Assembly: GCA_965205165.1 (NCBI GenBank)
Contig: OZ242037.1
Coordinates: 1,302,001-1,366,000, forward strand
Reading direction: 5' to 3'
DNA from: CBDESM01 sp965205165
GTDB taxonomy: Bacteria; Chloroflexota; Dehalococcoidia; Bin125
DNA: 64,000 bases
Below are positions 1 through 6,696 of the stretch, piece by piece (positions within the stretch are counted from its first letter, which is position 1; every line of letters starts with the position of its first letter). The translations under genes were made by a program, and so were the position numbers. The notes under the pieces are model-generated. The model was not told the DNA's origin and ran no database searches. It saw only the letters and a program-made list of their open reading frames with translations.

Positions 1-1
1 G

Positions 2-655
2 GTCGTGTTCGAGTGGGAGGAAGACAACCGGGCGGTGGGCGGCATCCAGGTGCGCTGGAAGGGCTGGATCGCGCCGATTGGGGGGCTGTACTACATCGTC
101 CGCGGGGGGGCGGCGGTGGCGGATTGGGACGCCATCGCGGAGGCGGTCGAGCGGATACTGGACACGTTCACGGCGCCGATCGAGGCGATCTCGGAGCCGG
201 GCACCTACAACCGCTTCGGGTTCGAGGTGGCCTACGACGCGGCGGAATTCCGCCCGGCGGAGTACGGCCAGCCGACGACGAATCCGGCGACCGACGCGGC
301 CGGCGCGTTCGTGCTGGCGAACAGCAACTCGGTGATCGCGGTGCTGGCGTGGGAGGAGATCGGGGCGGCCTTCTTCAACGCGGAGGTGGCGATCGAGCGC
401 ACGCTCCAGGACCTGCTCGGAATCGAGCTGGGGACGGGCGCACGCGAAGCGGACGAAATCGGCGGCCAGACGGCGCAGACCACGATCACGCTGACCGCGC
501 TGGGGGCCGACCAGGTGCAGATCGCCTCGTGGGCCTGGTATTGCCCGCAGGGCGGCCGCGAGTTCGCGCTGCACTACATCGACGCCGAGGACCCGCGGGG
601 CGCGGCCGCGGAGCTGATCGAATCGTTCCGATGCTCGACGGGGGGAGGCGGCTGA
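2..655 (+). CDS. Hypothetical protein, 5' truncated, possibly two PsbP-like domains
   Basis: The frame is open from the window edge, so the true start lies upstream. About 217 residues are visible, with no membrane segment or signal peptide in this part. The sequence looks like the end of one domain (to about residue 53, a helix ending ILDTF) followed by a second full domain starting near GTYNRFGFEVAYD and ending in a matching helix, ELIESF. This beta-rich start with a closing amphipathic helix recalls PsbP/DUF1795-like lipoprotein folds common in Chloroflexota, but that is inference from pattern only. The stop codon overlaps the plsX start (TGATG), so the two genes are probably co-transcribed. 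A functional link to lipid synthesis is not shown. Confidence 0.6.
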   Translation, partial: VVFEWEEDNRAVGGIQVRWKGWIAPIGGLYYIVRGGAAVADWDAIAEAVERILDTFTAPIEAISEPGTYNRFGFEVAYDAAEFRPAEYGQPTTNPATDAAGAFVLANSNSVIAVLAWEEIGAAFFNAEVAIERTLQDLLGIELGTGAREADEIGGQTAQTTITLTALGADQVQIASWAWYCPQGGREFALHYIDAEDPRGAAAELIESFRCSTGGGG

Positions 656-1740
656 TGGCGGGGACGGGCGGGGAGCGGATCGTGATCGCGGTCGACGCGA
701 TGGGCGGCGACCACGCGCCGGCGGCGATCGTGCGCGGGGCGGTGCGGGCCGCGGCGGCGGACCGATCGCTGGACATCGTGCTGGTGGGGCGGGGGAGCGA
801 GATCCGCAGCCTGCCGCCTTGGCCGGACGCGCCGCTGCGGATCGTCGAGGCGTCCGAGGCGATCGCGATGGACGCGCAGCCGACGCAGGTGCGGCAGATG
901 CCCGATTCGTCGATCATGGTCGGGCTGGAGCTGATCAAGTCGGGCGAGGCGGAGGCCTTCCTGTCGTTCGGCAACACGGGGGCGGTGATGACGGGGGCGC
1001 TGCTGCGGCTGGGGCGGATTCCCGGTGTTGATCGTCCGGCGCTGGGGGCGCTCTTCCGCAACGGGCGGGGCACGACTTCGCTGCTGCTCGACGTGGGGGC
1101 GAACGCGGTCGTGCGGCCGCAGTCGCTGGCGCAGTTCGCGACGATGGGCAAGGCGTATTTCGAGCGGGTGCTCAAGCACCGCAACCCGAGCGTGGGGCTG
1201 CTGAACGTGGGCGAGGAGAGCGGCAAGGGGCATCCGGTGGTGCAGGAGGCGCACGAGCTGCTGACGCGGCAGGAGCCGAACTTCGTGGGCAACATCGAAG
1301 GGGTCGGGCTGGTCGCGGGCGAGGCCGACGTGGTCGTGACCGACGGCTTCACGGGCAACACGATCGTCAAGGTGACGGAGGGGGTGGTGGCGCAGCTGAT
1401 GCTGGAGCTGCGGCGCGAGGCCAAGTCCAAGCTGAGCCACATGGCGGGGGCGTGGCTGATGAAGGGGGCGTTCGAGGGGCTGCGGGAGCACTGGGATTAC
1501 GCCAAGGTGGGCAGCGCGCCGCTGTTCGGGATCGACGGGGCGGTGCTGGTCGGGCACGGTCGCGCGGATGCGGAGGCGGTGGCCAGCGGAATCCAGTCGG
1601 CCAAGCGGGTGGTTTCGGCGCGGGTGGTCGAATCGATCCGCGAGGCGGTCGCGGGCACGGCCATGGAAGAGGCGGAGGGCGCGGACGGGGAGAGCAGCGG
1701 AGGGCGAGAGTCTCCCGCGCAACATTCGCGCAGCCGCTGA
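655..1740 (+). CDS. plsX: Phosphate acyltransferase PlsX
   Basis: PlsX converts acyl-ACP to acyl-phosphate, the first step of the PlsX/PlsY route to phosphatidic acid, and acts as a peripheral membrane enzyme. The 361-residue protein begins with the family hallmark IVIAVDAMGGDHAPAAIVRG (residues about 9-28). It also has the conserved blocks SFGNTGAVM, LLDVGAN, LNVGEESGKG and VTDGFTGN. The length fits the family (330-360), with an extra polar C-terminal tail of about 25 residues. The ATG at 655 overlaps the preceding stop by one base and is the only start that places the DAMGGDHAP motif near the N-terminus. No fapR, fabD or acpP gene is next to it here. Confidence 0.95.
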   Translation: MAGTGGERIVIAVDAMGGDHAPAAIVRGAVRAAAADRSLDIVLVGRGSEIRSLPPWPDAPLRIVEASEAIAMDAQPTQVRQMPDSSIMVGLELIKSGEAEAFLSFGNTGAVMTGALLRLGRIPGVDRPALGALFRNGRGTTSLLLDVGANAVVRPQSLAQFATMGKAYFERVLKHRNPSVGLLNVGEESGKGHPVVQEAHELLTRQEPNFVGNIEGVGLVAGEADVVVTDGFTGNTIVKVTEGVVAQLMLELRREAKSKLSHMAGAWLMKGAFEGLREHWDYAKVGSAPLFGIDGAVLVGHGRADAEAVASGIQSAKRVVSARVVESIREAVAGTAMEEAEGADGESSGGRESPAQHSRSR

Positions 1741-1775
1741 GCGGAGCGGCTGCGGCAAATCGGGGCGCGGGGGGC

Positions 1776-1781
1776 TAGGAT
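1776..1781 (+). promoter_or_regulatory. Possible -10 hexamer TAGGAT upstream of trxA
   Basis: TAGGAT lies in the gap after plsX and would give a 5' leader of about 50 bases before trxA. No good -35 is present; CTGCGG 20 bases upstream is the best candidate. It resembles TAGGCT hexamers seen before mtnP and glyA in this window. Weak prediction. Confidence 0.3.
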
Positions 1782-1838
1782 GATCGGCGACAGCACGGCG
1801 CCGCGCGCATGGACGCGGCCAGCGCGGAGGAGCGGATC

Positions 1839-2165
1839 ATGGCCAAGCCCCAGGAAGTCACCGACGCCAGCTTCGAAACCGAAGTCGTCCAGAACGACCT
1901 GCCCGTCCTCGTGGATTTCTGGGCGCCGTGGTGCGGCCCCTGCCGGATGGTCGCACCGGTGGTCGACGAGCTCTCCGAGGAGTACGACGGGCGGGTCGCC
2001 TTCTACAAGCTGAACACCGACGAGAACCCGAACGTCGCCACCAGCTACGGGATCCGGAGCATCCCGACGCTGCTGGTCTTCAAGAACGGCGAGGTCGCGG
2101 GCCAGATCGTGGGCTTCCGGCCGAAGAGCGACCTGGCCAAGCGGCTCGACGAAGCGATCGTCTAG
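1839..2165 (+). CDS. trxA: Thioredoxin
   Basis: This is a small cytoplasmic dithiol-disulfide oxidoreductase. The 108-residue protein has the complete thioredoxin fold signature: DFWAPWCGPC with the redox pair Cys32/Cys35, the buried Asp of VDFWAP, and the cis-proline motif SIPTLL (Pro76). The length is typical (about 105-110). The start at 1839 is chosen over an in-frame ATG 30 bases upstream because GGAGG sits 8 bases before it and the protein then begins MAKPQEVTD like normal thioredoxins. It is followed 14 bases later by a DUF488 gene in the same direction, so the two are likely co-transcribed. The partner reductase is not in the window. Confidence 0.96.
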   Translation: MAKPQEVTDASFETEVVQNDLPVLVDFWAPWCGPCRMVAPVVDELSEEYDGRVAFYKLNTDENPNVATSYGIRSIPTLLVFKNGEVAGQIVGFRPKSDLAKRLDEAIV

Positions 2166-2179
2166 CGCGGCCGGCGGCA

Positions 2180-2575
2180 ATGCCGGCGCTCTGCACGATC
2201 GGCTACCGCGGCCGCTCCTTCGGCGGCCTTTCCGATCTGCTCCAAGAGCACGGCGTCGGCGTCCTGATCGACATCCGCTACGCGGCCGAGACGCGGCAGA
2301 AGGCGTTCGCCAAGAGCACGCTGTCGCGGCGGCTGCCGTCGGAGGCGGGGATCGCGTACGTCCACTGCGGGGCGCTGGGCAACCGCAACTACCGCAGCGG
2401 GCCGATCAGCATCGTCGACCTCGATGCCGGCACCGCGGAGGTGGAACGGCTCGTCGCGGAGCACGGGACGGCGGCGATCATGTGCGCCTGCCGCTCGGTT
2501 GAGGGCTGCCACCGCGAGGAGGCGGCGCGGGCGCTCGCGGAGCGCAATCCCGATTGGCGGATCACGCACGTCTGA
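2180..2575 (+). CDS. DUF488 family protein
   Basis: A 131-residue protein of the DUF488 family, whose biochemical function is not established. Diagnostic features are the opening CTIGYRGRSFGGL, the IDIRYAAETR segment and the C-terminal cysteine/histidine block CACRSVEGCHREEAA, where family members carry two conserved cysteines and a histidine that could bind metal or act as a thiol site. The length is at the short end of the family range. It starts 14 bases after trxA, so co-transcription with thioredoxin is likely. A redox role is suggested by that position and the conserved cysteines, but it is not demonstrated. Confidence 0.85.
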   Translation: MPALCTIGYRGRSFGGLSDLLQEHGVGVLIDIRYAAETRQKAFAKSTLSRRLPSEAGIAYVHCGALGNRNYRSGPISIVDLDAGTAEVERLVAEHGTAAIMCACRSVEGCHREEAARALAERNPDWRITHV

Positions 2576-2654
2576 CCCGCGTGCCGGCGTCCCGCGCTGC
2601 TAGCCTGCCGGCATTCGCGGCCGCATGGGCCGCGCGCAGGGATCGGGCAGCAGC

Positions 2655-3812
2655 ATGAAGGTCGGCGTCCACTTCAACTTCCAGAATTACCACGACTGGG
2701 AACGCTTCGAGGCGAAGCGGGCCGCGGAGGATCCGACGTCGAGCGACACTCGGCTCTACGAGGAGGAGCTGCATCTGGGCGGGCTGGTCGAGCCGCTGGG
2801 CTTCGACTCGTACTGGGCGATTGATCACCACTTTTCGCCCTACATCATGACGGCGGGGGCGCTGCAGAACCTGACCTACTTCGCGGGCAAGACGGAGCGG
2901 ATCGATTTCGGGACGATGGTGATCGTGCTGCCGTGGTACGACCCGGTGGTGGTCTCGGAGCAGATCAGCGTGCTCGACAACATGCTGCAGGGGCGCAAGC
3001 TGACGATCGGGCTGGGGCGGGGGGCGGCGAAGCGGGAGTTCGACGCCTACCGCAGCCCGATGGGGGAATCGCGGGACCGCTTCATGGAGTCGCTGGGCGT
3101 CGTGCGGAAGGCGCTGACGCAGGAGTTCTTCTCGCACGAGGGGGACTTCTACACGATTCCGGAGACGACGATCCGGCCGCGGCCGCGCAATGCGGACGAT
3201 TTGGTGGATTCGATGCGGGCCGCCTGGATTTCGCCGGAAACGCTGGAGATCGCGGCCGACGCGGGCTTGGGGATGCTGTTCACCAACAGCAAGAAGTGGG
3301 AGGAGTACCAAGCCGACGTCAAGCGGTTCAACGAGCTGCGGGCGGAGCGCGGCTGGGCGCCGCGGCAGCCGACCGTGGTGGTTAACACGGCCTGCTTCGA
3401 CACGGCCGAAGAGGCGTGGGACGTGATGCTGACGCACACGCGCGAGGCGCAGGAGAGCGTGCAGCGGCACTACCAGTTCCAGGACTCGGCGCGGTTCGAG
3501 AACACCAAGGGCTACAAGTACTACGCGAACTTCGGCAAGACGCTGAAGGAGCATTCGGAGGACCAGCGGGCGGAGTTCGCGGCGAAGCCGCAGGCCTGGG
3601 GCACGCCGGAGATGGTGCTGGAAAAGCTGCGGCACATCCAGCAGATGACCGGCGCGGAGGAACTGGTGATGAACTTCCGCTTCGGGGGAATGTCGGCCGA
3701 AACGGCGGAGCGCAGCATGCGGCTCTTCGCCAACGACGTGCTGCCGGGCGTGCATGAGATGGAGGGCGATCTGCCGGCCGAGCTGGCCGGCGCCGCGGAG
3801 GCGGTCGCGTGA
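2655..3812 (+). CDS. LLM-class flavin-dependent oxidoreductase (bacterial luciferase-like)
   Basis: A 385-residue TIM-barrel protein of the luciferase-like monooxygenase superfamily, which uses FMN or F420 to oxidise small organic substrates. The N-terminus MKVGVHFNF, the SYWAIDHHF segment at about residues 49-57, the TMVIVLPWYDPV strand and the GLGRGAAKREFDAY block match the family. The insertion carrying QRHYQFQDS and the ending LVMNFRFGGM also fit. The start at 2655 is preferred because it begins with the first barrel strand; an ATG 30 bases upstream is possible. Its stop overlaps the next gene's GTG by 4 bases, so the oxidoreductase and serine hydrolase are translationally coupled and may act on related substrates. 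The substrate cannot be read from sequence. This class is very abundant in some Chloroflexota. Confidence 0.9.
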   Translation: MKVGVHFNFQNYHDWERFEAKRAAEDPTSSDTRLYEEELHLGGLVEPLGFDSYWAIDHHFSPYIMTAGALQNLTYFAGKTERIDFGTMVIVLPWYDPVVVSEQISVLDNMLQGRKLTIGLGRGAAKREFDAYRSPMGESRDRFMESLGVVRKALTQEFFSHEGDFYTIPETTIRPRPRNADDLVDSMRAAWISPETLEIAADAGLGMLFTNSKKWEEYQADVKRFNELRAERGWAPRQPTVVVNTACFDTAEEAWDVMLTHTREAQESVQRHYQFQDSARFENTKGYKYYANFGKTLKEHSEDQRAEFAAKPQAWGTPEMVLEKLRHIQQMTGAEELVMNFRFGGMSAETAERSMRLFANDVLPGVHEMEGDLPAELAGAAEAVA

Positions 3813-4954
3813 GCGCGGTCGAGATCCACGGTGATTGCGACCCGCGCTTCGAGCGCGTGCGCGACGCCTTCGCCGGGAACTTCTCCGAACGCGGCGAGGT
3901 CGGCGCGTCGCTTTGCGTGATCGTCGACGGCGAACCCGTGGCCGATCTGTGGGGCGGTCATGCTGATGCGGAGGGCTCGAGGGCATGGGAGCGGGACACG
4001 ATCGCCAACGTGTACTCGTCGACCAAGGGCGTGGCGGCGCTGGCGGCGGCGATGCTGGCCGATCGCGGCGACTTGGACGTGGAGCGCCCCGTCGTCGACT
4101 ACTGGCCGGAGTTCGGGCAGGCGGGCAAGGAAGGGATCACGGTCCGCCAGCTGCTCACGCACGAGGCGGGGCTGGCCGGCGTGGACGAGGAGCTGCCCGA
4201 TTTGGCGGTGCTCGACTGGGACTACATGATCGGCGCGATGGAGCGGCAGGCACCGCTCTGGACGCCCGGCGAGGGGCTGGGCTACCACGCCGTGACCTAC
4301 GGCTGGCTCGTGGGCGAGGTGATCCGGCGGATTACCGGAAGGACTTGCGGCGAGTTCGTCCGCGACGAGATCGCGGGCCCGCTCGGGGTCGATTTCTTCA
4401 TCGGCCTGCCGGAATCGGAGGATGGGCGCACGGCGGACATGATCCCTCCCGAAGGGGGTAATCCGATCGAGCCGCCGGATCCGGACTCGCTCGCCGCCAA
4501 GGCGCTGGGATTCGTCAATCCCCGCGTCGCGAGCACGGTCAACTCGCGGGAGTGGCGGGCCGCCGAGCTGCCGGCGGCGAACGGGCACGGCAACGGGCGG
4601 GCGCTGGCGCGCATCTACGCGGCGATGGCGCGGGGCGGCGAGCTGGACGGGGTGCGGCTGCTCTCGCCGGATGGCGTCGCGGCGGCGGCGGCGCACGCGG
4701 TTTCCGACGACGACCTCGTGCTCGGCTTCCCGGTCAAGCGCGCGCTGGGCTTCATCATCAGCCTGCCCGGCGGCCGCTACGAGTGGGGGCCGAACCCGAA
4801 CGCATACGGGCACAGCGGGGCGGGCGGCTCGATCGGCTTGGCCGACCCCGATGCCAAGATCGGCTTCGGCTACGTGATGAACCAGATGTCCGCCGGCTTG
4901 GGCGCGGACCCGCGCTGGGCCCCAATGATCGACGCGGTGTACGCGAGCCTCTGA
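3809..4954 (+). CDS. Beta-lactamase-fold serine hydrolase (EstB/class C-like)
   Basis: A 381-residue protein of the serine beta-lactamase/penicillin-binding-protein-like hydrolase family (COG1680). The nucleophile motif SxxK is YSSTKG (Ser70, Lys73), the Tyr motif is YHAVTYGW (Tyr159), and a GHSGAGGS block near the C-terminus fills the place of the KTG/HxG motif. No signal peptide is present, so it is probably cytoplasmic and more likely an esterase or amidase than a true beta-lactamase. The GTG start overlaps the stop of the LLM oxidoreductase. The last 19 codons and the following intergenic sequence were copied downstream at 6627-6720, which shows where a tandem duplication broke. Confidence 0.9.
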   Translation: MSAVEIHGDCDPRFERVRDAFAGNFSERGEVGASLCVIVDGEPVADLWGGHADAEGSRAWERDTIANVYSSTKGVAALAAAMLADRGDLDVERPVVDYWPEFGQAGKEGITVRQLLTHEAGLAGVDEELPDLAVLDWDYMIGAMERQAPLWTPGEGLGYHAVTYGWLVGEVIRRITGRTCGEFVRDEIAGPLGVDFFIGLPESEDGRTADMIPPEGGNPIEPPDPDSLAAKALGFVNPRVASTVNSREWRAAELPAANGHGNGRALARIYAAMARGGELDGVRLLSPDGVAAAAAHAVSDDDLVLGFPVKRALGFIISLPGGRYEWGPNPNAYGHSGAGGSIGLADPDAKIGFGYVMNQMSAGLGADPRWAPMIDAVYASL

Positions 4955-4963
4955 GTCCGAGCG

Positions 4964-5029
4964 ATGGGCATCCAAGACCGCGACTACCACCGCAGGCGGC
5001 ATGGTCGGGCCGACGACGGAGACATCTGA
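4964..5029 (+). CDS. 21-codon open frame, detached copy of the MGIQDRDY N-terminus
   Basis: A short frame encodes MGIQDRDYHRRRHG and seven more residues, then stops at TGA immediately before the ATG of the next gene. The same residues form the true N-terminus of the second CAP protein (6697). It is either a remnant of the original N-terminus of copy 1 or a short translated leader coupled to the downstream gene. Whether it is translated cannot be judged. Confidence 0.3.
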   Translation: MGIQDRDYHRRRHGRADDGDI

Positions 5030-6508
5030 ATGCGCCCCGAAACCAGCGCCGGCCGAACTTGGCTTCGTCGAATCAGATTGGCGATCGTCGCGGCGATCAT
5101 TCCGGTCACGATCTACGCGCTGATCGAGCTCGGCGCACTGGCCCCGCCGATCGACGAACCCGTGCCCGCTCCGGTAGTCGTGGAGGAAGAGGAGCAGGAG
5201 GTCGAGCAAGAGGAGGCGCAGGACAGCGCCGCCGATGAGGTGGACATTCCGCCGCAGCAGGACGAGCCAGAGGCGCCGGTGATCAGGGCCGGGCCGCCAG
5301 CGCAGTGCCCGGCGCCCTCTGAACTTGCAGACGGCGGGGCGGCCGCCGAACCGGCGATCTACGTCGTTCAGGCGGGCGACACGATGTCCTCGATTTCGCG
5401 CCGTCTCGACATCTCAATCCACGAACTGATCGCGCTCAATCCCGATGCTGATCCGGATGTGATTCATGTGGGCGATCTGCTGCAGGTCCGATCCGGATCG
5501 GAGCGGGTCCTGCCGGTGCGTCCCGGCGCGGGCATCGCGCCGGAAGACATGGACAGCCTCCAATGGCTGGCGCTTTTCCTGGTCAACGAAGCGCGGGAGG
5601 AAGCGGGCTTGATGCCGGTGGCGCTGGGCGCGAACCCGGCTCCGCAGGAGCATGCGGAGGACATGGCGGAGGGCTGCTTCCTCTCGCATTGGGGAACCGA
5701 CGGGATGAAGCCGTACATGCGCTACTCGCAGGCCGGCGGCGTGCAGGCCAATGCGGAGAACGTGAGCGGGATATCCTTCTGCCCCGCGGATCCGTCGCGC
5801 TATCCCCGGCAGTCACCGGCCGCTGAGTTGCGCGAATCTTTCAGCGGGTTGATGGGCAGCAGCGGCCACCGCGCGAACATCCTGCGACCGGAACATCGGG
5901 TGCTGCATGTCGGAATGTCCTATCGAGCGCCGAACTTCTGGCTGGTGCAGCAGTTCAGCGGGCACTATGCGGCCTTCGCCCAATCGCCGGCGATTGAAGA
6001 TGGCTGGCTGACGTTCGACATGTCCGCTTGCAATGGCGCTCGGTTGTCCCGGGAGGATCTGAGCGTGCAGGTTCGCCATGATCCACCGCCTTCCCGGCTG
6101 ACGCCCGGCCAGCTGCAGCGAACTTCCTGCTACTCGAGCGGCCATGCAATTGCGGCGCTGCGCCCGCCCCCGCCGCCGGGTTCGAACTGGACGGAGGATG
6201 AATTTCGGCTCCAAGTGAGCGGCTGCCCGGATCCGTACGCCATTGCTTCGAGCCTGCCGCCGGCCCAGTCGTACGAAGAGGCGTCGTCACTCAAGGACGA
6301 TGCGGCGCCGACGGAGTCCACCAGAACGCGCACCGGCGCTTGGATCACGGCCGAGCATTGGGATGTCGTCTCGAACCGGGCCCGCGTCGCGGCCGATTTG
6401 TCCGATCTGCTGCGTTCCGCCGGTGAAGGCGTCTACACGGTCATCGTCTTGGGCGCGGTCAACGGCGTTCGCGTCCCGATCGCGGAGTACTCGATCTTCG
6501 TCGAGTAG
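5030..6508 (+). CDS. Membrane-anchored LysM + CAP/SCP-domain protein
   Basis: A 492-residue protein. Residues about 16-34 form one hydrophobic segment after a basic N-terminus, so it is a signal anchor with the bulk outside the membrane. Next come a Glu/Pro-rich linker (40-90), a LysM domain (about 110-155, starting YVVQAGDTMSSISRRL) that would bind peptidoglycan, and a CAP (SCP/PR-1) domain (about 178-320). The CAP domain keeps the cavity residues: His208 in QEHAEDMA, Glu243 in NAENVSG and His280 in SSGHRANILRPEHR. The final 170 residues are a C-terminal domain shared with the paralogue at 6697 but otherwise unrecognised. Many CAP proteins bind lipids or act on the cell envelope; the exact activity is unknown. 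Confidence 0.85.
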   Translation: MRPETSAGRTWLRRIRLAIVAAIIPVTIYALIELGALAPPIDEPVPAPVVVEEEEQEVEQEEAQDSAADEVDIPPQQDEPEAPVIRAGPPAQCPAPSELADGGAAAEPAIYVVQAGDTMSSISRRLDISIHELIALNPDADPDVIHVGDLLQVRSGSERVLPVRPGAGIAPEDMDSLQWLALFLVNEAREEAGLMPVALGANPAPQEHAEDMAEGCFLSHWGTDGMKPYMRYSQAGGVQANAENVSGISFCPADPSRYPRQSPAAELRESFSGLMGSSGHRANILRPEHRVLHVGMSYRAPNFWLVQQFSGHYAAFAQSPAIEDGWLTFDMSACNGARLSREDLSVQVRHDPPPSRLTPGQLQRTSCYSSGHAIAALRPPPPPGSNWTEDEFRLQVSGCPDPYAIASSLPPAQSYEEASSLKDDAAPTESTRTRTGAWITAEHWDVVSNRARVAADLSDLLRSAGEGVYTVIVLGAVNGVRVPIAEYSIFVE

Positions 6509-6626
6509 GCCGTGGGCCGCTGATTGGACTGGGGCGGGCGGACGCGGGTGTTCGGTCGGTCCAGGGCCTGTTCACTCCGTGGCGGCACCGTTAGGGTGAA
6601 GGCGGCGACGGGGCGGGCGGGGAGAT

Positions 6627-6687
6627 CGGCTTGGGCGCCGACCCGCGCTGGGCTCCGATGATCGACGCGGTGTACGCGAGCCTCTGA
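6627..6687 (+). pseudogene. Duplicated C-terminal fragment of the serine hydrolase
   Basis: These bases encode GLGADPRWAPMIDAVYASL and a stop, identical in protein sequence to the last residues of the hydrolase ending at 4954. There is no upstream coding sequence. It is a by-product of the tandem duplication and marks its left breakpoint. It may still supply the intergenic signals in front of the second CAP gene. Confidence 0.85.
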
Positions 6688-6696
6688 GTCCGAGCG

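Noticed and set aside
13..654. An N-terminal extension of plsX reaching back to base 13
   Set aside because: The upstream part is out-of-frame Gly/Arg-rich sequence over another plausible gene, while the ATG at 655 gives a standard PlsX N-terminus.
574..1758. Long open frame antisense to plsX, and many similar ones across the window (for example 8295-10934 +, 12028-14226 -, 44567-46831 +, 47186-49789 +)
   Set aside because: They mirror well-identified genes on the other strand, have Arg/Pro/Ala/Gly-rich nonsense composition and arise because high G+C makes stop codons rare.
3809..4954. Antibiotic-resistance beta-lactamase
   Set aside because: The motifs fit the broad serine hydrolase family, but there is no signal peptide and no KTG triad typical of true beta-lactamases.
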